Assembly: GCA_934247335.1 (NCBI GenBank)
Contig: CAKQJJ010000066.1
Span: 1 to 7,048 of the forward strand
DNA length: 7,048 nt
Source of the DNA: an uncultured Clostridia bacterium
GTDB taxonomy: Bacteria > Bacillota > Clostridia > Christensenellales > Pumilibacteraceae
Reading direction: 5' to 3'
Of the stretch, positions 1 through 5,371 are shown piece by piece (position 1 is the stretch's first letter; each line of letters opens with the position of its first letter). The position numbers and the translations under genes are program-made. The notes beneath the pieces were generated by a model. That model was not told the origin of the DNA and made no database searches. It saw only the letters and a program-made list of their open reading frames with translations.

Positions 1-1
1 C

Positions 2-307
2 GTTAAAGTCGAACGTCAGGGCGAAAAGCAGTATTTGGTTTCGGTTAAATTCGAGGGCGGCAAAAAAGGCTCTTTTATCTATTCCGACGCGCTCCCGTTT
101 ACGATTTGTGCGGAAAAAGAGGGCGCAAGCCGTTATCTTCCGATAAATTCCGACTACTTCGGACTGCTGATCAAAGACATATTAAAGTTCTTTACGAGTA
201 AAAAAGTCCCGTTCGATACGAAGCAGACGATCTACGTCATGGCTGTTCGCGAAAAGACGGTCGAAGGCGTAAACAACCCCGATAAATGGCTTGAAATCGA
301 GTATTGA
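2..307 (+). CDS. C-terminal end of a probable Gfo/Idh/MocA-family oxidoreductase (5' partial)
   Basis: The reading frame is open from the window edge to the TGA at 305-307, so 101 C-terminal residues are visible and the start lies upstream. The last third, with a phenylalanine-rich helix, a 'KKVPFDTKQTI' turn, 'VMAVREKTVEG' and a final 'KWLEIEY', resembles the C-terminal end of Gfo/Idh/MocA sugar dehydrogenases, where a 'TGxxPV..eeT..vmavrEA' segment precedes a short final beta strand. That likeness is by eye only, and the NAD-binding Rossmann domain is outside the window. In this family the enzymes oxidise or epimerise sugars and inositols using NAD(P). The next gene, a sugar isomerase, follows after 22 bp on the same strand, which supports a shared sugar-catabolic operon. 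It could instead be an unrelated protein of unknown function. Confidence 0.55.
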   Translation, partial: VKVERQGEKQYLVSVKFEGGKKGSFIYSDALPFTICAEKEGASRYLPINSDYFGLLIKDILKFFTSKKVPFDTKQTIYVMAVREKTVEGVNNPDKWLEIEY

Positions 308-329
308 GCGCAAAACAAGGAGATTTTTC

Positions 330-1175
330 ATGAAAATAGGAGTTATAACCGACTGCTTCAAAAAGTCGCACGAAGAAGGCATTAAAATCGCGGCAAAACT
401 CGGGCTGGACGGCGTTCAGATTTACGCCACCACCGGCGCTTTTTCGCCCGATACGCTGTCGGAAGAGAAAAAAGCCGAGTATAAAAAACTTTTGAAAGAT
501 AACGGGCTGGTCGTTTCCGCGCTGTGTGGAGATATGGGTGGCTACGGCTTTGAAATCGAGGCGGACAACGCTTTGAGAGTGGAAAAAACCAAAAAGATAA
601 TCGACCTTGCCGTCGAATTCGGCTCGCACGTCGTCACTACGCATATCGGCGTTATTCCCGCCGACAAGAGCAATCCCCGCTACAAAGTAATGCTGGACGC
701 GCTCACCGAAATCGGCTTGTACGCAAAGAGCAAGGGCGTTACCATGGCAATCGAAACCGGACCGGAAAAGGCAGCCACTCTGCTTGCTTTCCTGAAAGAT
801 ACCAAGGGCGGCGTGGGCGTCAATCTCGACCCCGCAAACTTCACCATGGTAACCGGTCAGGACGCCGCGGAGGCTGTGAAAATGCTGAAAGATTATATCG
901 TTCACACGCACGCAAAGGACGGAATCAAACTCGACCCGAACCAGAAACCCGAGGACGTGTACCACGCTTTCGCGGTTGGCGGAGTGGACGCGCTCAACGC
1001 CTGCAAGGGCTTTAAGGAAGTGCCGCTCGGAGAAGGTCAGGTGGACTGGAACGCGTATATCGCCGCTCTTAAAGAAATCGGCTACGACGGATTTTTGACC
1101 ATCGAACGCGAGTGCGGCGACGATCCCGAAAAGGACATCGTGCTTGCCGCAAGTTTTCTTAAAAGCAAAATCTGA
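330..1175 (+). CDS. Sugar phosphate isomerase/epimerase, xylose isomerase-like TIM barrel
   Basis: This 281-residue protein has the length and strand-helix rhythm of the AP endonuclease 2/xylose isomerase-like TIM-barrel family, which interconverts ketoses or epimerises sugars and inositol derivatives using a divalent metal. The expected metal-ligand positions are visible: E142 in 'AIETGPE', D167 in 'NLDPANF', H194 in 'VHTHAKD' and E259 in 'LTIERE'. H105 in 'TTHIG' is a further typical active-site residue. There is no signal peptide, so it should be cytoplasmic. I chose the ATG at 330 because AAGGAG at 317-322 sits 7 nt upstream; an in-frame TTG at 291 overlaps the preceding gene and has no such site. 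It lies 22 bp after the probable dehydrogenase and is probably co-transcribed with it, ending at the hairpin at 1228. The exact substrate cannot be read from the sequence. Confidence 0.88.
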   Translation: MKIGVITDCFKKSHEEGIKIAAKLGLDGVQIYATTGAFSPDTLSEEKKAEYKKLLKDNGLVVSALCGDMGGYGFEIEADNALRVEKTKKIIDLAVEFGSHVVTTHIGVIPADKSNPRYKVMLDALTEIGLYAKSKGVTMAIETGPEKAATLLAFLKDTKGGVGVNLDPANFTMVTGQDAAEAVKMLKDYIVHTHAKDGIKLDPNQKPEDVYHAFAVGGVDALNACKGFKEVPLGEGQVDWNAYIAALKEIGYDGFLTIERECGDDPEKDIVLAASFLKSKI

Positions 1176-1227
1176 AAAAATATCGTTGCAAAGTAATAAA
1201 ATTTAATAATAATTATAGTTAAAAAGA

Positions 1228-1276
1228 AAGCGCTTTCAGCCTGTAATACGGTTAAAAGCGCTTATTTTTGATTTTT
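1228..1276. terminator. Bidirectional rho-independent terminator between convergent genes
   Basis: The arms 1228-1241 and 1250-1263 (AAGCGCTTTCAGCC and GGTTAAAAGCGCTT) form a 14-bp stem with one C/A mismatch and one G-U pair around an 8-nt loop. On the + strand a T-rich run follows (1264-1276). On the - strand the stem is followed by TCTTTTTAAC, read from 1227 downwards. It can therefore end both the isomerase transcript and the collagen-like transcript. Confidence 0.85.
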
Positions 1277-1290
1277 GGACTACGAAGCCG

Positions 1291-2268
1291 TCACGCCAGT
1301 TTTACGGCGGTGATTCCCGCGTTGGTGAACGTTGCCTGGTTTGCTCCCGCGTTGTGAATCGAAAGCGTAGTGGCGTCGTCCACGGTAATTATCGCGGTGC
1401 CGCCGAGCGATCCGGTTCCGGTGGCGGAAGCGGTGGCTGCCGGAGTGCCGCCCTGATACAAAGCTATCGTCGCGGCGTCGGTTCCTGTGTTGTTTGCCGA
1501 AAAAGTTACGAGGTAGGTTCCCGCGGTAAGATTTATCGCGCCGTCCGATACCGTTGCGGTGGTAGAGGGGGTTGCCGCCGACTGCGTAAGCGGGATTATC
1601 GTGTTTGCGTCAACAGTTGCCGTGGTGTTGGCTGCATAAATCGCGTCGTTTGTTGCGGTTGCGCCAGTCGGACCAGTGGGACCAGTAGGACCGGTGGGTC
1701 CTGTTGCGCCAGTCGGACCAGTGGGACCAGTAGGCCCCGTAGCGCCCGTAGGACCTGTGGGACCCGTAGCCCCTGTTGCTCCAGTTGCGCCTGTCGGACC
1801 TGTGGGACCGGTTGCCCCCGTAGCGCCGGTTTCACCAGTGGCTCCTGTCGGACCCGTAGGACCGGTGGGACCCGTTTCACCCGTAGCACCTGTTGCGCCG
1901 GTAGCGCCTGTCGCGCCGGTCGGACCTGTCGCGCCCGTAGCACCGGTAGCCCCAGTTGCACCGGTAGGACCGGTCGGACCTTGTGCGCCGGTTGCGCCTA
2001 CCGGACCCTGAGCGCCCATCGGACCTTGCGGACCAGTCGGACCTATCGCACCGGTAGCTCCCGTAGCGCCCGTGGGACCCATCGGGCCTTGCATGCCGGT
2101 CTGCCCCATCGGACCGCGCGGACCAACCGGTCCCATAGGACCCATCGGACCCATAGGTCCGGGCGGACCGGGACGGCAGATAACCTCGGGACAGGGATCG
2201 GGACGAGGCGGACGATCGTCGTCGCAGCAATTATTGCGGTCGCAGCCGCAATTTCTTCTGAAAAACAT
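1291..2268 (-). CDS. Collagen-like triple-helix protein with BclA-type C-terminal domain, probable spore surface protein
   Basis: The 325-residue product has three parts. Residues 1-33 are a cysteine-rich head (C7, C9, C14, C15, C26, C31) with an Asp run and Pro-rich linker, and no hydrophobic signal peptide. Residues 34-204 are 57 unbroken Gly-X-Y triplets, mostly GPT and GAT, with GPM near the start. Residues 205-325 form a beta-rich domain ('GTYLVTFSANN', 'TIALYQGG', 'TTLSIHNAG', final 'ITAVKLA') resembling the C1q/TNF-like jelly roll at the end of BclA-type exosporium glycoproteins. In that family the triple helix makes hair-like filaments and its Thr residues are often glycosylated. The ATG at 2268 follows AAGGAGG (2276-2282) with 7-nt spacing. 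The promoter looks SigK-dependent, fitting expression late in the mother cell. The classical Bacillus exosporium leader is absent, so anchoring would be different, perhaps through the cysteines. The spore location is an inference; the collagen-like structure is certain. Confidence 0.9.
   Translation of the reverse strand: MFFRRNCGCDRNNCCDDDRPPRPDPCPEVICRPGPPGPMGPMGPMGPVGPRGPMGQTGMQGPMGPTGATGATGAIGPTGPQGPMGAQGPVGATGAQGPTGPTGATGATGATGATGPTGATGATGATGATGETGPTGPTGPTGATGETGATGATGPTGPTGATGATGATGPTGPTGATGPTGPTGPTGATGPTGPTGPTGPTGATATNDAIYAANTTATVDANTIIPLTQSAATPSTTATVSDGAINLTAGTYLVTFSANNTGTDAATIALYQGGTPAATASATGTGSLGGTAIITVDDATTLSIHNAGANQATFTNAGITAVKLA
1657..2169 (-). repeat. Collagen Gly-X-Y coding repeat array (57 triplets)
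   Basis: The array encodes residues 34-204 of the collagen-like protein, with Gly at every third position without interruption. At DNA level it is a degenerate 9-bp periodicity with varied third bases. The regular period also keeps other frames open on both strands, giving false Pro-Val or Gly-Ser-Arg rich ORFs. Confidence 0.95.
1658..1734. repeat. Exact 32-bp direct repeat inside the collagen array
   Basis: Positions 1658-1689 and 1703-1734 are identical over 32 bp with a 45-bp offset, which is five Gly-X-Y triplets. The exact identity contrasts with the diverged codons elsewhere in the array and suggests a recent in-frame duplication. Confidence 0.85.
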
Positions 2269-2314
2269 ATTTTATCCTCCTTTTTGCATAGAGATAAAGG
2301 TTTTGCACCTGATT

Positions 2315-2345
2315 TATAATATGCCGCGAACACGCATGCGTGCAA
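2315..2345 (-). promoter_or_regulatory. SigK-like promoter of the collagen-like gene (weak SigA alternative)
   Basis: Read on the - strand, CATATTATA (2315-2323) fits the SigK -10 consensus CATAnnnTA, and AC (2340-2341, within GCAC) lies 16 bp upstream, as in known SigK promoters. This predicts a start near 2308 and a leader of about 40 nt before the ATG at 2268. A SigA reading, TTGCAC with an 18-bp gap to TATTAT, is also possible but has a poor -35. The sporulation reading is favoured by the gene product, not proved. Confidence 0.5.
2331..2342. promoter_or_regulatory. 12-bp perfect palindrome in the divergent intergenic region
   Basis: CACGCATGCGTG is its own reverse complement. It lies in the spacer of the predicted collagen-gene promoter and 27 bp upstream of the GH43 gene's -35 box, so a dimeric regulator bound here could affect either gene. 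No regulator gene is present in the window. Confidence 0.35.
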
Positions 2346-2368
2346 CGTAAAAGTTATTCTTTTTAGTG

Positions 2369-2397
2369 TTGACAAAAGCGATTTCGGTTGCTATAAT
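2369..2397 (+). promoter_or_regulatory. Consensus SigA promoter for the GH43 gene
   Basis: TTGACA at 2369-2374 and TATAAT at 2392-2397 are both perfect consensus boxes separated by exactly 17 bp. Transcription should start near 2404, about 20 nt before the ATG at 2425. AAGGAG at 2413-2418 is the ribosome binding site. No operator-like repeat overlaps the boxes, so strong basal expression is expected. Confidence 0.9.
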
Positions 2398-2424
2398 TTA
2401 AAGAAAAATCAAAAGGAGATAAAG

Positions 2425-3294
2425 ATGAAGAAATTCGTTAACCCGATAGCGGAAGGGGCAGATCCGTTTTTACTGTATTACGAGGGCAGATATTATCACT
2501 ACGCAACGAGCGCGCCCGACGGCTTTACGGTGCATTCGTCCGAAGATCTCGCAGAGTGGAAGGACGAGGGCTACTGCCTTAAAGCGGGCGAGGGCGTTAT
2601 GGGCGACAAATGGTTCTGGGCGCCCGAAGTCAAACAGTATAAAGGCAAATTTTACATGGTGTACGTGGCAAACGAACACCTTGCCGTAGCCGTGGCGGAT
2701 AAGCCCACCGGTCCGTTTACATGCCCCACCGGCAAGTGGCTGAGCGAACGAAACGCGATTGACGGCAGCTTTTTTATCGACGACGGAAAAATTTATCTCT
2801 ATTACGTGCGTTTCGACGGAGGCAACGTCATTTACGGCGCGCCGATGAAAGATATGTTCACGCTCGACGAGCAAAACGAAAGAGAACTTATCCGCGCTTG
2901 CCTGCCGTGGGAAACTAAACTGGGAAACGTTGCCGAAGGTCCGTTTATGTTAAAGCATAAAGGCAAGTATTATCTTACTTATACGGCAAACGACTTCCGC
3001 AGTCAGGATTACGCCGTGGGCTACGCCGTTTGCGACACGCCGCTCGGCAATTTCGTCAAGTACGAAGGCAATCCTATTCTCAAAAAGGACGACGTGCAGG
3101 TGGGCACCGGTCACCACAGCTTCACCACTACGCGCGACGGAAAAAATCTGCTTATCGTGTATCACATTCACAAAAACAAAGAGAAAGTTCATCCCCGCTT
3201 TACCTGCGTGGACAGAGCCGAATTTATCGAAAATCCCCGCGGCGGCGACGATATTCTGAAAATAAACGTCTGTCACGAGCCTCAAAGCGTGTAA
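2425..3294 (+). CDS. Glycoside hydrolase family 43 protein, cytoplasmic
   Basis: The 289-residue protein reads as a five-bladed beta-propeller of the GH43 type, the family of beta-xylosidases and alpha-L-arabinofuranosidases that act by inversion. The expected catalytic triad is visible: D13 in 'GADPFLL' as general base, D113 in 'AIDGSFF' as pKa modulator and E171 in 'VAEGPFML' as general acid. The 'GTGHHSF' motif (H230, H231) matches the conserved region of the last blades, and Trp-rich 'KWFWAPEV' (62-69) is typical of the second blade. There is no signal peptide or binding module, and the length equals a bare catalytic domain. It therefore probably cleaves imported arabino- or xylo-oligosaccharides inside the cell. 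It has its own SigA promoter and a likely terminator, so it seems monocistronic. The exact sugar specificity cannot be decided here. Confidence 0.88.
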   Translation: MKKFVNPIAEGADPFLLYYEGRYYHYATSAPDGFTVHSSEDLAEWKDEGYCLKAGEGVMGDKWFWAPEVKQYKGKFYMVYVANEHLAVAVADKPTGPFTCPTGKWLSERNAIDGSFFIDDGKIYLYYVRFDGGNVIYGAPMKDMFTLDEQNERELIRACLPWETKLGNVAEGPFMLKHKGKYYLTYTANDFRSQDYAVGYAVCDTPLGNFVKYEGNPILKKDDVQVGTGHHSFTTTRDGKNLLIVYHIHKNKEKVHPRFTCVDRAEFIENPRGGDDILKINVCHEPQSV

Positions 3295-3333
3295 ATCGCG
3301 CATTCCGGCTCGATTTTCGCGATTTTTATCGCG
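3293..3333 (+). terminator. Probable terminator after the GH43 gene
   Basis: AAATCGCG (3293-3300), overlapping the stop codon, can pair with CGCGATTT (3318-3325), followed by a short T run to 3327. A competing small hairpin, CGCGAT-TTTT-ATCGCG at 3318-3333, uses the same second arm. The T-tract is short, so termination may be partial. Confidence 0.45.
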
Positions 3334-3340
3334 TTTACGC

Positions 3341-3369
3341 TTGACAAATCCGCGTTGAAATAGTATACT
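3341..3369 (+). promoter_or_regulatory. SigA promoter of the rubrerythrin gene
   Basis: TTGACA at 3341-3346 and TATACT at 3364-3369 are separated by 17 bp, giving 11 of 12 consensus bases. The start of transcription should fall near 3376, inside the inverted repeat that follows directly. Confidence 0.88.
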
Positions 3370-3370
3370 A

Positions 3371-3393
3371 TAAATAGGAATAATTCCTATTTA
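3371..3393. promoter_or_regulatory. Operator-like inverted repeat over the rubrerythrin transcription start, PerR/Fur-like layout
   Basis: The arms TAAATAGGAA (3371-3380) and TTCCTATTTA (3384-3393) are perfectly inverted around a 3-bp spacer. The core TAGGAAT-A-ATTCCTA (3375-3389) has the 7-1-7 arrangement of PerR/Fur-family boxes, although the outer bases differ from the Bacillus Per box. Its position just after the -10 box suits a repressor. Rubrerythrin genes are known PerR targets in clostridia. The identity of the regulator is inferred. Confidence 0.6.
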
Positions 3394-3415
3394 ATAAAAT
3401 CGGAGAGGTTATATT

Positions 3416-3961
3416 ATGGAAAAGAATAACAAGTATACGGGCACCAAAACCGAGAAAAATCTCATGGCTGCGTTTGCCGGCGAATCGCAGGCTCGCAACA
3501 AGTACACCTACTTTGCTTCGGTTGCAAAAAAACAGGGTTACGAGCAGATTGCCGCTCTGTTCCTGAAAACCGCCGAAAACGAAAAGGAGCACGCAAAACT
3601 CTGGTTTAAGGAGCTTAACGGAATAGGCGACACCGCCGAAAATCTGCGCGCCGCAGCCGAGGGCGAAAACTACGAATGGACGGATATGTACGAGCAGTTC
3701 GCTCGCGACGCCGAAGAAGAGGGATTCAAGGCGCTTGCGGCAAGATTCCGTCTTATCGCGGCAATCGAAAAACACCACGAGGAACGCTACCGCGCACTGC
3801 TTAAAAATGTCGAAAACGACGAAGTTTTTGCAAAAAGCGAAGTCAAAATCTGGGAATGCCGCAACTGCGGTCACATAGTCGTCGGCGTAAAAGCGCCCGA
3901 AGTCTGCCCCGCATGCATGCATCCGCAAAGCTATTTTGAAGTAAACGCGGAGAATTATTGA
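3416..3961 (+). CDS. rbr: Rubrerythrin
   Basis: Rubrerythrin is a cytoplasmic non-haem iron peroxidase that reduces hydrogen peroxide in anaerobes, taking electrons from rubredoxin-type donors. The 181-residue protein has the two standard domains. The ferritin-like four-helix bundle (about 10-140) carries diiron ligands E23 in 'FAGESQARNKY', E56 and H59 in 'ENEKEHA', E84 and E87 in 'GENYEW', and E118 and H121 in 'IEKHHEE'. The C-terminal rubredoxin-like domain has C148 and C151 ('CRNC') and C164 and C167 ('CPAC') for the Fe(SCys)4 site. All key residues are present. The ATG at 3416 follows GGAGAGG (3402-3408) with 7-nt spacing. The gene stands alone between its own promoter, with an inverted repeat at the start site, and a strong terminator. 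It is probably peroxide-induced. Confidence 0.97.
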   Translation: MEKNNKYTGTKTEKNLMAAFAGESQARNKYTYFASVAKKQGYEQIAALFLKTAENEKEHAKLWFKELNGIGDTAENLRAAAEGENYEWTDMYEQFARDAEEEGFKALAARFRLIAAIEKHHEERYRALLKNVENDEVFAKSEVKIWECRNCGHIVVGVKAPEVCPACMHPQSYFEVNAENY

Positions 3962-4014
3962 TTTTTTTAACTCTCGGATTACTCTGTCCGAAAGCTTAAA
4001 ATCTAATAAAACCG

Positions 4015-4065
4015 AAAAAACCGACGTCGTTTCTTCCCGTAAAAGGTAACGACGCCGGTTTTTTT
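4015..4065 (+). terminator. Rho-independent terminator after rubrerythrin
   Basis: The arms 4015-4031 and 4048-4065 pair through AACCGACGTCGTT and AACGACGCCGGTT with one A/C mismatch, and continue into an A-tract against a run of seven T. The loop is 16 nt. The A-tract on the left arm could also support termination from the other strand, though no gene converges here. Confidence 0.9.
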
Positions 4066-4108
4066 ATTGCCGGAAAAGCGAAAATATATCTTTCGTTCCG
4101 CAAATCGC

Positions 4109-4137
4109 TTGACAACGGCGGTGGGCGGCGGTATTCT
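4109..4137 (+). promoter_or_regulatory. Probable promoter of the YiiX-like gene
   Basis: TTGACA at 4109-4114 is a perfect -35 box and TATTCT at 4132-4137 a 4-of-6 -10 box at 17-bp spacing, with a G-rich spacer. The predicted start near 4144 gives a leader of about 80 nt before the GTG at 4226 and excludes coding starts further upstream. Confidence 0.6.
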
Positions 4138-4214
4138 TTATATACTAAGGCAAAACATATTAAAGAAAAACAGCCGCGCTGTGCGGAAAATAAAGGTAAA
4201 ACGGAATCGGGTTC

Positions 4215-4220
4215 GGAGAG
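4215..4220 (+). promoter_or_regulatory. Ribosome binding site that fixes a GTG start
   Basis: GGAGAG lies 5 nt before the GTG at 4226. It is the only good Shine-Dalgarno sequence near the beginning of this open frame, and the encoded N-terminus then puts the membrane segment at about residue 21. Confidence 0.7.
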
Positions 4221-4225
4221 ATAAA

Positions 4226-5107
4226 GTGAATAACGACGCACAAAAAGAAAATACCAACGTAAGCAAAAAGAGTTATCGGTGGCTGAAAATTACGGCGATA
4301 ATAGTCGTCGTAATAATATTAGCGTGCCTTTTTTTACAAATCGGAACGTGGTCAACGCATAAAGAAAAGGGTAATTTCGTTCCCGATTACGAAAAAATCG
4401 ATATATCCGCCGTTCTCGATAAAGCCGAACTCGGCGGCGAGGATTACGACCTGTTGTACCGCCAGACCGGGCTTACCGAAATAGGAATAGAAAGAGAGCT
4501 TAAACGCGGAGAAGCGGGAAAGCGCAAAATATCGGAAATCCAAACCGCGTTTTTTACCCCGCGCGAGGTCGTGCGAAAGTACGTAGCCGCCTGGATGTGC
4601 ATTGACGTCGTACGCGGCGTCGCACCCAACGTTACGCTGGAAACCGGCGATATCATCGTTTCGGCTTCGACGCATATTTCTTCGCTTCGCATAGGGCATG
4701 CCGGGCTGGTCGTGGACGGCGAAAAGGGCGAAGTGCTGCAAGCGACTGCGTACGGAGAAAATACTCTTATCGGGGACGTCGCCGACTTCACTTCGCGCAT
4801 AAATTTCCTCGTTCTTCGCCCCAAGGCAAGCGCGGAGATAAAGCAAAAAGTCGCGGCGTACGCAAAGGAAAATCTCGTGGGCATTCCGTACGACGCATTT
4901 GCGGGAGTAATAACGCACAAAAACACGATTCCGCGAACGCAATGCGCGCATATCGTGTGGTATGCGTACAAACAGTTCGGCGTGGACCTCGTTTCCGAAA
5001 ACAAACTGATGATTCTGCCCTACGACCTTGCCAATTCCGACGGCGTGGAAGTGGTTCAATCGTTCGGTTTCGACCCGGAAAAGAAGTGGAACAAATTGAT
5101 TTTTTGA
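4226..5107 (+). CDS. Membrane-anchored YiiX/YebB-like (permuted papain fold, NlpC/P60-related) putative cysteine hydrolase
   Basis: The 293-residue protein has a short basic N-terminus, one transmembrane segment (about 21-40, 'ITAIIVVVIILACLFLQI') and an extracytoplasmic domain. Residues 139-285 match the circularly permuted papain-like layout of YiiX-type proteins: 'TGDIIVSAS' and 'RIGHAGLVVD' with candidate catalytic H158 come first, and 'TQCAHIVWYAY' with candidate nucleophile C240 comes after. Such proteins are thought to cleave peptide, amide or ester bonds, sometimes in cell-wall or lipid substrates; the substrate here is unknown. Residues 50-138 match nothing I recognise. I chose the GTG at 4226 because GGAGAG (4215-4220) lies 5 nt upstream; the frame stays open to 4067, but that would run through the promoter and start in the terminator. 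It has its own promoter and a hairpin terminator at 5134. Confidence 0.72.
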   Translation: MNNDAQKENTNVSKKSYRWLKITAIIVVVIILACLFLQIGTWSTHKEKGNFVPDYEKIDISAVLDKAELGGEDYDLLYRQTGLTEIGIERELKRGEAGKRKISEIQTAFFTPREVVRKYVAAWMCIDVVRGVAPNVTLETGDIIVSASTHISSLRIGHAGLVVDGEKGEVLQATAYGENTLIGDVADFTSRINFLVLRPKASAEIKQKVAAYAKENLVGIPYDAFAGVITHKNTIPRTQCAHIVWYAYKQFGVDLVSENKLMILPYDLANSDGVEVVQSFGFDPEKKWNKLIF

Positions 5108-5133
5108 CAAATTAAACGTTATATAATTAAAAC

Positions 5134-5164
5134 AAAGCGGACGAGAACCGGTTTGTCCGTTTTT
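5134..5164 (+). terminator. Rho-independent terminator after the YiiX-like gene
   Basis: AAAGCGGAC (5134-5142) pairs with GTCCGTTTT (5155-5163), including one G-U pair, over a 12-nt loop that contains the self-complementary AACCGGTT. A T-rich run continues to 5170. Confidence 0.85.
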
Positions 5165-5199
5165 ATTTTTAAAGTCAAATGGTTTTTCGGTCGGAAAAA

Positions 5200-5225
5200 T
5201 GAACGAATGCGTTTATTGAACGAAT
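5200..5225. repeat. Direct repeat TGAACGAAT upstream of the surface-protein promoter
   Basis: TGAACGAAT occurs at 5200-5208 and 5217-5225, 17 bp apart, just upstream of the -35 box at 5232. It shares the GAACG element with the inverted repeat at 5263-5274, so both may be sites for one regulator. Confidence 0.5.
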
Positions 5226-5231
5226 AATCGC

Positions 5232-5260
5232 TTGCAAATAATAAATTTTTATGCTATAAT
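5232..5260 (+). promoter_or_regulatory. Extended -10 SigA promoter of the surface-protein gene
   Basis: TTGCAA (5232-5237) is a 4-of-6 -35 box. TATAAT (5255-5260) is perfect, at 17-bp spacing and preceded by TG in the extended -10 position (TGCTATAAT). Transcription should start near 5267, giving an untranslated leader of about 105 nt. Confidence 0.8.
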
Positions 5261-5262
5261 AT

Positions 5263-5274
5263 GAACGGTCGTTC
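5263..5274. promoter_or_regulatory. Operator-like inverted repeat at the surface-gene transcription start
   Basis: GAACG-GT-CGTTC is a perfect inverted repeat placed directly after the -10 box, over the predicted start of transcription. Its form resembles operators of TetR-family repressors, but no regulator gene is present to support an assignment. Confidence 0.45.
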
Positions 5275-5371
5275 GGTAAAAGATAAATAAAAAACGTATA
5301 AGCGAACTAAAAACCGTCGTTCGTCATAGAAAAATACGTAAAAAACCGTTCGGACCCGGAGGTTATGAGAT

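Noticed and set aside
237..965. 242-residue open frame on the - strand
   Set aside because: It lies antisense to the isomerase, whose metal ligands and family fit are clear. The product is Phe/His/Val-rich, as expected of the reverse strand of a real gene.
1657..2169. Short-period repeats that might be taken for a CRISPR array
   Set aside because: There is no constant repeat with unique spacers; the 9-bp period encodes Gly-X-Y triplets.
1354..2319. Long open frame on the + strand, antisense to the collagen-like gene, plus shorter Pro-Val-rich frames in the same stretch
   Set aside because: They arise because the 9-bp collagen periodicity and high GC content keep other frames open. The products are low-complexity and the - strand gene has a good start, promoter and known domains.
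3368..3928. 186-residue open frame on the - strand
   Set aside because: It is antisense to rubrerythrin, which has every iron ligand and a proper promoter.
4067..4225. In-frame 53-codon extension of the YiiX-like gene to a start at 4067
   Set aside because: It would begin next to the T-tract of the upstream terminator and before the predicted promoter, and has no ribosome binding site; the GTG at 4226 does.
3996..4241. 81-residue open frame on the - strand between rubrerythrin and the YiiX-like gene
   Set aside because: It runs through the terminator hairpin and the promoter, and the product shows no recognisable domain.
4352..5110. Two long open frames on the - strand within the YiiX-like gene
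   Set aside because: They are shadows of the + strand gene, which has a ribosome binding site, a membrane segment and a recognisable domain.
5104..5127. TTGACA and TATAAT downstream of the YiiX-like gene, which could suggest a small RNA promoter before the hairpin at 5134
   Set aside because: The gap between the boxes is only 12 bp, too short for a SigA promoter, and the hairpin is simply explained as the terminator.
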